NCBI RefSeq assembly: GCF_018531465.1
Contig: NZ_JAHDTF010000018.1
Coordinates: forward strand, 124,001-188,000
From: Sphaerisporangium fuscum
Lineage (GTDB): Bacteria > Actinomycetota > Actinomycetes > Streptosporangiales > Streptosporangiaceae
Direction: 5' to 3'
Length of the DNA: 64,000 nucleotides
The notes under the pieces are model-generated. The model worked only from the letters and a program-made list of their open reading frames with translations, was not told the DNA's origin and did not search any database. Positions 17,424-25,791 of this stretch are shown piece by piece. The translations under genes and the position numbers were made by a program. Position 1 is the first letter of the stretch. Each line of letters starts with the position of its first letter.

Positions 17424-18548
17424 ATGAGAAGGAGAGTGAGTGCGGACGTGCCAGAACAGATACTGATCAACGATCTCGGCCGCCACGCGTCCATGACGGA
17501 GACGGCGGTGCGGGCCGGCGTCGAGCGGGTGCTGCGCAGCGGCTGGTACATCCTGGGCGAGGACGGGGCGGCCTTCGAGCGGGAGTTCGCGGCGTACTGC
17601 GGCGCGGACCACTGCGTGGGGGTCGCGAACGGCACCGACGCCATCGAGCTGGCTCTTCGTGCCCTGGGGATCCGCCCGGGAAGCCGCGTCGCCTCGGTCG
17701 CCAACGCCGGCGCCTACACGACGACGGCTCTGCTGGCGCTCGGCGCCGAACCGGTCTTCGTCGACGTGGACCGCGACAGCAGACTCATGGACCTGGCCCA
17801 CCTCCGGCAGGTGATCACGCAGGGCGGCGTCGACGCTGTCGTGGTGACGCATCTGTTCGGGCTGCTCCACGACATGCAGGCGGTGCTGGAGATCACGGGA
17901 CCGTCCGGCGTCCCCGTGCTGGAGGACTGCGCGCAGGCCCACGGCGCGCGCCGGGACGGGCGGCGCGCCGGAGGCTTCGGCGCGGCGGCGGCCTTCAGTT
18001 TCTACCCCACCAAGAACCTCGGTGCGCTGGGCGACGGCGGCGCGGTGGTCACCGGCAGCGCCGAGGTGGCCGAGCGGGTGCGGCGCCTGCGGCAGTACGG
18101 GTGGGAGACGAAGTATCGCGCCACCGTCCGGGGCGGCCGCAACAGCCGCCTCGACGAGCTGCAGGCGGCGGTGCTGCGGGCCAAGCTGGCCTTCCTGGAC
18201 GAGTGGAACGAGCGCCGCCGGCGCATCGCGACGCGCTACAGCACCGAGATCAAGCATCCGCGGGTCGGCTGCCCGGCCGTGCACGGTGAGGAGTTCGTCG
18301 CGCACCTGTACGTCGTCACCACCGACGACCGCGACGGGCTGCGCCGGCACCTGGCGGACGCGGGGATCCGCACCGACGTGCACTACCCCGTCCCGGACCA
18401 CCGGCAGCCCTGTCTCACCGAGTTCCGCGAGCGGTCCCGGCTGCCGGTGACCGACGAGCTGGCCTCCGCCGTCCTGACGCTCCCCTGCTTTCCCGAACTC
18501 TCCGAGGACGAGGTCACCCGGGTGATCTCGTGCGTGAACGCCTGGTGA
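17424..18548 (+). CDS. DegT/DnrJ/EryC1 sugar aminotransferase, FdtB/QdtB-like
   Basis: The product (374 residues from ATG 17424) is a PLP-dependent sugar aminotransferase. The PLP lysine is Lys197 in FYPTKNLGALGDGG, and Asp168 in LEDCAQAHG binds the ring nitrogen. The order resembles FdtB/QdtB, which aminates C3 of a dTDP-3-keto-6-deoxyhexose. The fused ketoisomerase/acetyltransferase two genes downstream would make its substrate and acetylate its product. Start choice is open: AAGGAG at 17429-17434 suggests GTG 17448 (366 residues, start VPEQILIND), which fits family length equally well. It is distinct from the rffA aminotransferase at 5177. Confidence 0.87.
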   Translation: MRRRVSADVPEQILINDLGRHASMTETAVRAGVERVLRSGWYILGEDGAAFEREFAAYCGADHCVGVANGTDAIELALRALGIRPGSRVASVANAGAYTTTALLALGAEPVFVDVDRDSRLMDLAHLRQVITQGGVDAVVVTHLFGLLHDMQAVLEITGPSGVPVLEDCAQAHGARRDGRRAGGFGAAAAFSFYPTKNLGALGDGGAVVTGSAEVAERVRRLRQYGWETKYRATVRGGRNSRLDELQAAVLRAKLAFLDEWNERRRRIATRYSTEIKHPRVGCPAVHGEEFVAHLYVVTTDDRDGLRRHLADAGIRTDVHYPVPDHRQPCLTEFRERSRLPVTDELASAVLTLPCFPELSEDEVTRVISCVNAW

Positions 18549-18552
18549 CCCC

Positions 18553-19539
18553 ATGTTCTCTGTGATCATTCCCGTGTACCGGAACGCGGAGTCCCTGCCG
18601 GAGCTGATCGAGGAGTTCGTCAAGATCAACTCCATCGTCGCGGAGCGCCACGGCATGCCCACGGAATTCGTCTTCGTGGTCGACGCCAGCCCCGACGAGA
18701 GCTTCGAGCTGCTGAAGGCGGCGCTTCCACTGGCGCCGTTCAGGTCGCAGCTGCTCCTGCACGCCCGCAACTTCGGATCCTTCGCCGCCATACGCACCGG
18801 GCTGCGGGCCGCGCGGGGCGACTACTTCGGAGTCATCGCCGCCGACCTGCAGGAACCACCGGAACTCCTGCTCGGCTTCCTCCACCGGCTCCTCGACGGC
18901 GACACCGACATCGCGGTGGGGGTGCGCGAGGCGCGGGACGACCCCGGCATGTCACGCCTGTCGGCCAATCTCTTCTGGGGGTTCTACCGCCGCTTCATCG
19001 TGCGTGACATCCCGGCCGGCGGCGTCGACGTCTTCGGGTGCAACAGCCGCATCCGCGACGAGCTGCTGAAACTCGAGGAGGCCAACACCTCCCTGGTGGG
19101 ACTCGTGTACTGGCTGGGCTTCCGCCGCAGCGAGGTGCGCTACGAGCGGCGGGCCAGGGCGTACGGGAAGAGCACCTGGACCCTGGGCAAGAAGGTCGAC
19201 TACCTGCTCGACAGCGTCTTCGCCTTCACCGACCTGCCGATCCGCATCCTCACCCTGCTCGGCATGCTGGGATTCGCGGTCGCCGGCTGCATGGCGGTCT
19301 TCGTCGTCGTGATGCGCCTCATGGGGCAGATCGAGGCGGCGGGCTACACGACCACGATCCTGGTCATCACGTTCTTCGGCGCGCTCAACACCATGGGGCT
19401 CGGGTTCATCGGCTCCTATGCCTGGCGAAGCTACGAGAACACCAAGAAACGTCCCCTGGCCCTGGTGCGCACGGCCGACGCCTTCGACGGCGCGCCCGAG
19501 GCCGCCTCCACCTTCTCCTACTCCAGCAGGCGCACATGA
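18553..19539 (+). CDS. GT2 glycosyltransferase with C-terminal membrane segments (GtrB-like)
   Basis: The 328-residue protein starts MFSVIIPVYRNAESLPELIE, a GT-A fold. The acidic motif sits at AADLQEPPE (residues 96-104), where the second Asp of the usual DxD is replaced. Two transmembrane segments lie at about 228-252 and 265-290. This layout is that of polyprenyl-phosphate sugar transferases. It begins 4 bp after the aminotransferase stop and its TGA overlaps the next ATG. A GtrA protein lies two genes downstream, so a GtrA/GtrB-type pair that flips and uses polyprenyl-P-sugar is likely. Confidence 0.87.
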   Translation: MFSVIIPVYRNAESLPELIEEFVKINSIVAERHGMPTEFVFVVDASPDESFELLKAALPLAPFRSQLLLHARNFGSFAAIRTGLRAARGDYFGVIAADLQEPPELLLGFLHRLLDGDTDIAVGVREARDDPGMSRLSANLFWGFYRRFIVRDIPAGGVDVFGCNSRIRDELLKLEEANTSLVGLVYWLGFRRSEVRYERRARAYGKSTWTLGKKVDYLLDSVFAFTDLPIRILTLLGMLGFAVAGCMAVFVVVMRLMGQIEAAGYTTTILVITFFGALNTMGLGFIGSYAWRSYENTKKRPLALVRTADAFDGAPEAASTFSYSSRRT

Positions 19540-20486
19540 ACCAGACCTTCATCCATCCGCAGGCTCTGTGCGAGAGCCCGGCCGTCGGCGCGGGCACACG
19601 CGTCTGGGCGTTCGCGCACGTGCTTCCCGGGGCCCGCATCGGGGCCGACTGCAACATCTGCGACGGGGTCTTCGTGGAGAACGACGTCGTCCTCGGCGAC
19701 CGCGTGACGGTCAAGTGCGGCGTGCAGATCTGGGACGGGATCACGATCGAGGACGACGTCTTCATCGGCCCGAACGCGACCTTCACCAACGACCCGTGGC
19801 CGCGCAGCCGGGTCCACCTGGACGGATATCCGCGCACGGTGATCCGTTCCGGTGCCTCGATCGGCGCCAACAGCACGGTCCTGCCGGGAGTGGAGGTCGG
19901 GACCGGGGCGATGGTGGGCGCGGGCGCGGTGGTCACCCGCTCCGTCCCCCCGAACGCGGTCGTGGTCGGCAATCCCGCCCGCATCAAGGGCTACGTCACC
20001 GACACCCCGGGGCTCGGCGCCTCCGTGCCGGACGGCGACACCCGGCGGCCCGGCGGCGCGGGGCTCGGCATCGGCGCCGCCACTCTTCACGATCTGCTGG
20101 TCACCAGCGACATGCGCGGCGAGCTCTCGGTGGGAGAGTTCGAGCGCCAGGTGCCGTTCACCCCCAAACGGTACTTCCTTGTGTTCAACGTGCCGAGCCG
20201 GGAGGTCCGCGGCGAGCACGCCCACCGGGAGTGCGAGCAGTTCCTGATCTGCGTGCGCGGCTCGTGCGGGATCCTGCTGGACGACGGCCGCAACCGGTGC
20301 GAGATCACCCTCGACCGTCCCAGCCGGGGGGTCTACATGCCCGCGATGATCTGGGGGACGCAGTACCGGTACTCGCCCGACGCCGTGCTGCTGGTGTTCG
20401 CCTCGCACTTCTACGACCCGGACGACTACATACGCTCCTACGACGAGTTCCGCGCAATCGTCTGCCGCGAACCGGTGAGGTCGTGA
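19536..20486 (+). CDS. Bifunctional sugar N-acetyltransferase/dTDP-sugar 3,4-ketoisomerase (FdtD/WxcM-like)
   Basis: The 316-residue product fuses two enzymes. Residues 1-165 form a left-handed beta-helix of hexapeptide repeats (IGADCN, VVLGDRV, IGPNATF, VVVGNPARIKGY), the fold of CoA-dependent amino-sugar N-acetyltransferases. Residues about 180-316 form a FdtA/WxcM-type cupin with His228 and His230 in GEHAHRECEQF, the residues that isomerise dTDP-4-keto-6-deoxyglucose to the 3-keto sugar. Bifunctional proteins of this order are known (FdtD). With the aminotransferase at 17424 they would make dTDP-Fuc3NAc or dTDP-Qui3NAc. ATGA overlap with the GT2 gene and GTGA overlap with the GtrA gene imply coupled translation. 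Confidence 0.88.
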   Translation: MNQTFIHPQALCESPAVGAGTRVWAFAHVLPGARIGADCNICDGVFVENDVVLGDRVTVKCGVQIWDGITIEDDVFIGPNATFTNDPWPRSRVHLDGYPRTVIRSGASIGANSTVLPGVEVGTGAMVGAGAVVTRSVPPNAVVVGNPARIKGYVTDTPGLGASVPDGDTRRPGGAGLGIGAATLHDLLVTSDMRGELSVGEFERQVPFTPKRYFLVFNVPSREVRGEHAHRECEQFLICVRGSCGILLDDGRNRCEITLDRPSRGVYMPAMIWGTQYRYSPDAVLLVFASHFYDPDDYIRSYDEFRAIVCREPVRS

Positions 20487-20908
20487 GCCGGTTCGGCCGG
20501 TTCGTGGTGGGCGGCACGGTGAACACCGCCGCCTGCCACGGCCTCTTCCTGGTCCTGTCGTGGTCGGTCCCGGTCGCCGTCGCCTACTCGATCGCGTATT
20601 TCACCGGAATAGCGCTCGCCTACCTCATCAACACGACCTTCGTCTTCCGCACCCGCGTCACGCTCGCGTCCGCCGTCCGCTTCCCCGGCGTGTACCTCGT
20701 CGCCTATCCGGTCGGCCTGGTGGTCCTGACGCTGCTGACCGGGGCGGGCGTCCCCAAGTGGCTCGCGATGCCGGTGGTGATCGCCGTCAACGTCCCGGTC
20801 ACCTTCGCGCTGACGCGCTGGGTCATGACGGGCGGCGCCCGGCATCGCGAGCCGGCCTCCCGGCCGGAAGGCGCCGTGGGCGCCTACGAACGGTCCGGGA
20901 TCCGGTAG
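20483..20908 (+). CDS. GtrA-family membrane protein
   Basis: The 141-residue product has four hydrophobic segments and the GtrA pattern (RFVVGGTVNTAACHGLF at the start, LAYLINTTFVFRT in the middle). GtrA proteins are thought to help move polyprenyl-P-sugars across the membrane for GT-C enzymes or cell-wall glycosylation. GTG at 20483 overlaps the previous stop. The last 25 bp overlap the 3' end of the convergent membrane-protein gene 20884-23286. It closes the 14865-20908 operon. Confidence 0.85.
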   Translation: MSRFGRFVVGGTVNTAACHGLFLVLSWSVPVAVAYSIAYFTGIALAYLINTTFVFRTRVTLASAVRFPGVYLVAYPVGLVVLTLLTGAGVPKWLAMPVVIAVNVPVTFALTRWVMTGGARHREPASRPEGAVGAYERSGIR

Positions 20909-23286
20909 ACGGCGTAGTCGCCGGAGCGGAAGCCGAGGGTGGCGAAGTCGCCGAGCCTGGACCCGGGGGCGAGCCTGCGCTCGTCGACCAGCAGCCAGCG
21001 CACGTGGTAGCGGTCGCGCAGCAGCGCGATCGACGCCGTCGTGGGGGCGTTGATGGCGGAGTCGTTCAGGCGCAGCCGCTCCGGATCCCAGTAGGGGATG
21101 CGCTCGTAGACCATCCCCGGCCGCCAGGCGTCGTTGGCCCGGTAGGTGTACAGCCACCCTTCGACGAGGACGCGGCGCTCGGAGAGCCCCGCCGCGAAGA
21201 ACTGCCCGGCGTCGCACGGGTTCTCGCGTCCCCACCGGCAGTGGGTGCCGGTGGCCACCACGTCGCCGGGGTCGGAGTGGTCGCGCAGCCAGCGCGCGGC
21301 GGTCAGGGCGCCGCGGGGCACCGCCTGGGACTCCCCGGCGGGAGTGCGGCCGACATCGCCGATCCCCTTGGCGACCGCCTTTCCGGGCAGCCAGAGCAGC
21401 AGGCTGGATCCGCAGGCCAGCAGTCCGATGCCGGTGAGCGCGGCGGTCAGCACCGCCGCCGCCCGGGGCCGTCCCAGGGTGACCCACAGGACGGCGCCCG
21501 CCAGCAGGACGAGGATCACCACGATGACGTAGGGCAGGTACAGCACGGCGAACGGCCGCGCGGGGTCGAGCGGGACGGTGACGCCGCACGCGACGGCCAC
21601 GGCGCAGGTGAGGAGGACCGCCGCGGCGACGGCACCGGCGGCCGCCAGGGCCGGCAGGTGCGCGCGCCGCCACAGCAGCAGCGCTCCGTAGACGGTGACG
21701 ATCACCAGGTAGGGATAGGCGCCGTCCAGGAACAGGAACTGGCTGAACGCGACGTGCTGGCACAGCAGCGTCACCGCGTGTCCCGCCACGGCCATGCCGA
21801 GCATGAGCACCACCGCCGGGCGGGCCGGCAGGCGCCGGTCGCTCAGCAGCCCCGCGGTCCCGCACCAGGCGGCCGCCATGCACAGCACGAGCAGCACGGT
21901 CATGCCGGCCACCGCCGCGGCGGGGACGCCGGGGCGGACGCCGGCGAGCAGCTCCCATCTCTCCCGCATCGCCGACAGCGGGGCCAGGATCATCCCCTGC
22001 CGGGCCTGGCCGAACAGCACCAGCTGCGCGTAGGCCAGGCACGCCAGCGTCATCGCCAGCACCGCGGCACCGGGCCACAGCGGCCGCCGTCCCGTCGCCG
22101 CCTTCACCACGACGACCGCCGCCACCCCCACCAGCAGCAACGGCAGATACACCGCCTTGGCCCCCATGACGGCCACCAGGAAGACGGCCAGCAACGTCCA
22201 CAGCCCCCTGCGGGAGGGGAGCCGCCGGCCGCTCCCCCGCGCCGCGACCGCCGGGACGAGCAGGTCCAGCAGCACGATGACGACCGGGGCGAACAGCAGG
22301 GCGCCGAAGGTCTGGGTGGGACTGCGCCAGGCCGTGTACTGCAGGCCGTTCCAGCCGAAGACCAGGTTGGAGCTGAGGTACAGGTTCGGCGTGCCCACGA
22401 AGACGGTGCCGGCCAGGACCGGAGCGGTCCCCCGCCACGAGCCCGTCACCCGCCGGGCGGTCATCGCGATAAGCACCAGGAACGCCGCCAGCATGGGCAG
22501 CATCGCCAGGCGGAAGACCAGCACCACCGGTTCCACCCCGGTGATCCAGCTGGCCGCGGCGATGTGCGCGTAGGCGAACCAGTGGTAGAGGAGCGGTTCA
22601 CCGGCCACCGTCGGCATCTGCGGCGGCATGTGGTGCTTCAGCTCCCCCGCCAGCGCCAGATGGAACGGCACGTCGTACCCGGCCGCGCCGAGCGCCGGCC
22701 AGGTGAGCCCGTTGTTTCGGAAGTACGGGACGCCGCTCCAGGTGAGCAGGCCGGCGAAGGCCAGCGCCAGGGTCCACGGCACCCACGCGGGCGACCGGAC
22801 CCGGGCCGGGCTCCTCCAGTGGCGGCGCAGGCGGGGGACCGCGAGGAAGGCCACGTAGGTGGCGGCGGGCCAGACCAGCACCAGGCGGGGCGCGCCCGCG
22901 GCCCGGGCGGCGATGTAGGTGAGCACCTCGACGGCGTAGCCGAGCGCCAGGCCCAGGGCGACCTCCTCGGCGAGGGTGCGCCTGCCCCGGTACACCGCGC
23001 GGATCAGCAGCGTCCCGGGAAGCGCCAGGCCGAGCGCCACGTACAGCCCGAACCGCGCGATGTCCGCGACGGGGGCGCCGAAGGCCGCCGGCAGGGCCAC
23101 GGCGACGGCGGTCGCGAACGCCGCCGGCAGCCACGCGCGCGTCAGCCGCCCGGCGACGCGGCCCCCTGGATCACGTTTCTCATCCGGATTCTCCGGGCGG
23201 CTCAGGATTTCGGTCGACATCACGCCGGCGGTCGCGAATCCGGGCGAGCGGCTCTCGGAACCGCGAAGTGATGGAGTATCGGCCAT
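20884..23286 (-). CDS. Large polytopic membrane protein, GT-C-like (paralogue of the 12187 gene)
   Basis: The product (800 residues from ATG 23286) has the same plan as the 12187 gene: a polar N-terminus, about 12-13 membrane segments, an Asp/His-bearing loop (YDVPFHLALAGELKHHMPP) and a soluble tail with HCRWGRENPCD and ERRVLVEGW. Shared stretches include LLYHWFAYAHIAAASWITG-like and WRSPTQTFGALLFAPVV-like runs. ATG 23286 gives an N-terminus similar in length to the paralogue; ATG 23220 is a shorter alternative, and neither has a clear ribosome site. In this locus a GT-C glycosyltransferase acting outside the membrane is plausible, but this is inference. Confidence 0.75.
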   Translation of the reverse strand: MADTPSLRGSESRSPGFATAGVMSTEILSRPENPDEKRDPGGRVAGRLTRAWLPAAFATAVAVALPAAFGAPVADIARFGLYVALGLALPGTLLIRAVYRGRRTLAEEVALGLALGYAVEVLTYIAARAAGAPRLVLVWPAATYVAFLAVPRLRRHWRSPARVRSPAWVPWTLALAFAGLLTWSGVPYFRNNGLTWPALGAAGYDVPFHLALAGELKHHMPPQMPTVAGEPLLYHWFAYAHIAAASWITGVEPVVLVFRLAMLPMLAAFLVLIAMTARRVTGSWRGTAPVLAGTVFVGTPNLYLSSNLVFGWNGLQYTAWRSPTQTFGALLFAPVVIVLLDLLVPAVAARGSGRRLPSRRGLWTLLAVFLVAVMGAKAVYLPLLLVGVAAVVVVKAATGRRPLWPGAAVLAMTLACLAYAQLVLFGQARQGMILAPLSAMRERWELLAGVRPGVPAAAVAGMTVLLVLCMAAAWCGTAGLLSDRRLPARPAVVLMLGMAVAGHAVTLLCQHVAFSQFLFLDGAYPYLVIVTVYGALLLWRRAHLPALAAAGAVAAAVLLTCAVAVACGVTVPLDPARPFAVLYLPYVIVVILVLLAGAVLWVTLGRPRAAAVLTAALTGIGLLACGSSLLLWLPGKAVAKGIGDVGRTPAGESQAVPRGALTAARWLRDHSDPGDVVATGTHCRWGRENPCDAGQFFAAGLSERRVLVEGWLYTYRANDAWRPGMVYERIPYWDPERLRLNDSAINAPTTASIALLRDRYHVRWLLVDERRLAPGSRLGDFATLGFRSGDYAVYRIPDRS

Positions 23287-23428
23287 GAAGGCAATTCTGG
23301 TGAGCGGTTCACCGCGGACAAGCGCCCCGATGCGCGTCCATCGTTTCATTGCCCGTTGTTGACCCGGCCGCGTCGCCTGATTTCCGGCTCGCGACATCTC
23401 GCCCGTTTTCCATTCCCCCGTTCATTTC

Positions 23429-23453
23429 CCGGGGGCCGGCGGCCGGCCCCCGG
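23429..23453 (-). terminator. Hairpin after rmlB
   Basis: A perfect 11-bp stem (23429-23439 with 23443-23453) and 3-nt loop lie 5 bp beyond the rmlB stop on the minus strand. No T-tract follows. It probably ends the rmlA-rmlB transcript. Confidence 0.65.
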
Positions 23454-23458
23454 TGGGG

Positions 23459-24442
23459 TCAGTCTCCCGGTCGCGTCCGGCGCGCGGGACGCCACCAGTC
23501 CTGGTGGTCGTGGTACCACCGCACCACTTCGGCGAGTCCCCGGTCGAAGTCCACCCGGGGTTCGTAACCGATGGCCATGATCTTGGTGGAGTCCACCGAA
23601 TAGCGGCGGTCGTGCCCGGGCCGGTCGGCCACGTGGTCCACCATGTCCCACCCGGCGCCGACGGCCGCCAGCAGCCGTTCGGTCAGGTCCCGGTTGGTGA
23701 GTTCGACGCCGCCGCCGATGTTGTAGACCTCGCCGGCCGCCCCCTTCTCCAGAACCAGGTGGATGCCCCGGCAGTGGTCGTCGACGTGCAGCCACTCGCG
23801 GACGTTGAGCCCGTCGCCGTACAGCGGCACCCTCAGGCCGTCCAGCAGGTTGGTGACGAAGAGCGGGATGAGTTTCTCCGGGTACTGGTAGGGCCCGTAG
23901 TTGTTGGAGCACCGGGTCACCCGGACGTCGAGGCCGTAGGTCCGGTGGTAGGCCCTGCAGAGGAGGTCCGCCCCGGCCTTGGCGGCGGAGTAGGGCGAGT
24001 TCGGCAGCAGCGGCTCGTCCTCGCGCCAGGACCCGTCGGCGACCGACCCGTACACCTCGTCGGTGGAGACCTGCAGGAATCGCTCGAGGTCCGACTCCAG
24101 CGCGGCCTGGAGGAGCCGCTGGGTGCCGAGCACGTTGGTCGTCACGAAGTCGGCGGCCCCGGTGATGGAGCGGTCGACGTGCGTCTCGGCCGCGAAGTTC
24201 ACCAGCACGTCGTGCCCGGGGACGACGTTCGCCACCACCTCCGGATCGGCGATGTCCCCTCGCACGAACGAGAACCGGGCGTGGCCGGCCACCGGTGCCA
24301 GGTTGGCCGGGTTGCCGGCGTAGGTCAGCTTGTCGAGGACGGTGACGTGCGCCCCCTCGTAGCCCGGATAGGCGCCGCCGAGGAGTGATCGCACGTAGTG
24401 GGAGCCGATGAACCCGGCGCCGCCGGTGACCAGGATTCTCAT
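23459..24442 (-). CDS. rmlB: dTDP-glucose 4,6-dehydratase
   Basis: RmlB converts dTDP-glucose to dTDP-4-keto-6-deoxyglucose with bound NAD+. The 327-residue product has the Rossmann motif TGGAGFIGSHYVR at 6-18, the active-site STDEVYGS, and YSAAKAGAD with the catalytic Tyr and Lys. THVDRSI and LNVREWLHVDDHC are further family signatures. Its ATG overlaps the rmlA stop (ATGA), so rmlA-rmlB form one transcript. The product is the shared substrate of the two amino-sugar branches in this window (rffA at 5177, and the 17424/19536 pair). No rmlC or rmlD is visible, which argues against rhamnose as the goal of this pair. Confidence 0.96.
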   Translation of the reverse strand: MRILVTGGAGFIGSHYVRSLLGGAYPGYEGAHVTVLDKLTYAGNPANLAPVAGHARFSFVRGDIADPEVVANVVPGHDVLVNFAAETHVDRSITGAADFVTTNVLGTQRLLQAALESDLERFLQVSTDEVYGSVADGSWREDEPLLPNSPYSAAKAGADLLCRAYHRTYGLDVRVTRCSNNYGPYQYPEKLIPLFVTNLLDGLRVPLYGDGLNVREWLHVDDHCRGIHLVLEKGAAGEVYNIGGGVELTNRDLTERLLAAVGAGWDMVDHVADRPGHDRRYSVDSTKIMAIGYEPRVDFDRGLAEVVRWYHDHQDWWRPARRTRPGD

Positions 24443-25506
24443 GCCCTCACCTGGATCCTGCTGTGGTCGCCGATCATGAGCTCGTGGGTGTTCGGCACCC
24501 CCGACGCGCGGCTCACCTCGGCGTTGCGGCCGATCAGCGAGTGCGCGATGCGCGAGACGCCGTCCACGGAGGACCCGTCGAGGACGATCGAGTACTCGAT
24601 CTCCGCGTCCTGCACCAGGCAGCCCCGCCCGATCGAGGTGAACGGCCCGATGTACGAGGAGATGATCTTGGCGTCCGCCCCCACCACGATCGGCCCGCGC
24701 AGCACCGAGTTCTCCACCACCGCGCCCCGCTCCACGACGACCCGCCCGGTGACCTCGCTCATGCGGTCGACCTGGCCCGCCACGCCGGGCGTGATCCCTT
24801 CCAGGACGATGCGGTTGCACTCCAGGATGTCCCGCAGCCGCCCGGTGTCCTTCCAGTAGCCGTCCACCATGTGCGAGTGGACGCGGAAGCCGTTCTCTAT
24901 GAGCCACTGGATCGCGTCGGTGATCTCCAGTTCGCCCCGCCCGGACGGCCTGATGGCCCGGACCGCCTCGTGGACGGCCGGGGAGAAGGTGTACACCCCC
25001 ACGATGGCGAGATCGCTGTTGGGGGCCTCGGGTTTCTCCTCCAGACGGAGGATCTCCCCGCCGGGGCCGAGCTCCGCGACCCCGTAGAACTGCGGCTCGG
25101 CGACCTTGGTGAGGAGGATCTGCGCGTCGAAGCCCCCCTCCTCGAACGATCCCACCAGGCCCGCGATGCCGCCGATGAGGAAGTTGTCGCCCAGGTACAT
25201 CACGAAGGGATCGTCGCCCAGGAAGTCACGGGCGATCAGGACGCAGTGCGCCAGACCGAGCGGCGCCTCCTGCGGGATGTAGGAGACCTCCAGGCCGAAC
25301 CGCGACCCGTCGCCCACCGCCTGGCGGACCTCGTGCCCGGTGTCACCGGTGACGATCCCCACACTGGTGATGCCCGCGTCGCGGATGGCCTCGAGCCCGT
25401 AGTAGAGGACCGGCTTGTTCGCCACGGGCACCAGCTGCTTGGCCGAGGTGTGGGTCAGCGGTCGCAGCCTCGTTCCCCGGCCGCCCGCCAGCACGAGTGC
25501 CTTCAT
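24439..25506 (-). CDS. rmlA: Glucose-1-phosphate thymidylyltransferase, long form
   Basis: RmlA joins glucose-1-phosphate and dTTP to give dTDP-glucose. The 355-residue product starts MKALVLAGGRGTRLRPLT, the nucleotide-binding loop with its catalytic Arg, and has GDNFL near residue 110. It is about 60 residues longer than RmlA of E. coli. The C-terminal extension shows hexapeptide-like repeats (VVVERGAVVENSVLRGPI, then IGPFTSIGRG), typical of the long form (StrD type) common in actinomycetes. It is first in the rmlA-rmlB unit and divergent from the sulfotransferase, with 285 bp between. Confidence 0.95.
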   Translation of the reverse strand: MKALVLAGGRGTRLRPLTHTSAKQLVPVANKPVLYYGLEAIRDAGITSVGIVTGDTGHEVRQAVGDGSRFGLEVSYIPQEAPLGLAHCVLIARDFLGDDPFVMYLGDNFLIGGIAGLVGSFEEGGFDAQILLTKVAEPQFYGVAELGPGGEILRLEEKPEAPNSDLAIVGVYTFSPAVHEAVRAIRPSGRGELEITDAIQWLIENGFRVHSHMVDGYWKDTGRLRDILECNRIVLEGITPGVAGQVDRMSEVTGRVVVERGAVVENSVLRGPIVVGADAKIISSYIGPFTSIGRGCLVQDAEIEYSIVLDGSSVDGVSRIAHSLIGRNAEVSRASGVPNTHELMIGDHSRIQVRA

Positions 25507-25791
25507 TGCTCATCGCTTCCTTCCGTGAAGGACACATGGCCACGGCGGCCACCTGCCCGCGCCCGACGGGCCGAAATTAACGCCGATACGGGATTGCGCG
25601 CCTCACCCGTTCTCCGCCTTTGCCGAAGGGCGTGTGACATGTTGCCGCGCATTGACCGGGAAAACCGGGGACGGCCGGTCAAGGCGGATTCTGAAAATGG
25701 CAGCGATTCGGAAACCAGGCCGAATGTGCTACGGAAATCCGCCCCCCGCGTGTACCTCTTCCACCAGGGCGCGACAACTGGAGACACCGCC

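Noticed and set aside
20560-23271. 903-codon open frame on the plus strand opposite the 800-residue membrane protein
   Set aside because: Its composition (Gly, Arg, Gln, His, Pro) is that of a shadow frame, while the minus strand encodes a clear membrane protein with a paralogue at 12187.
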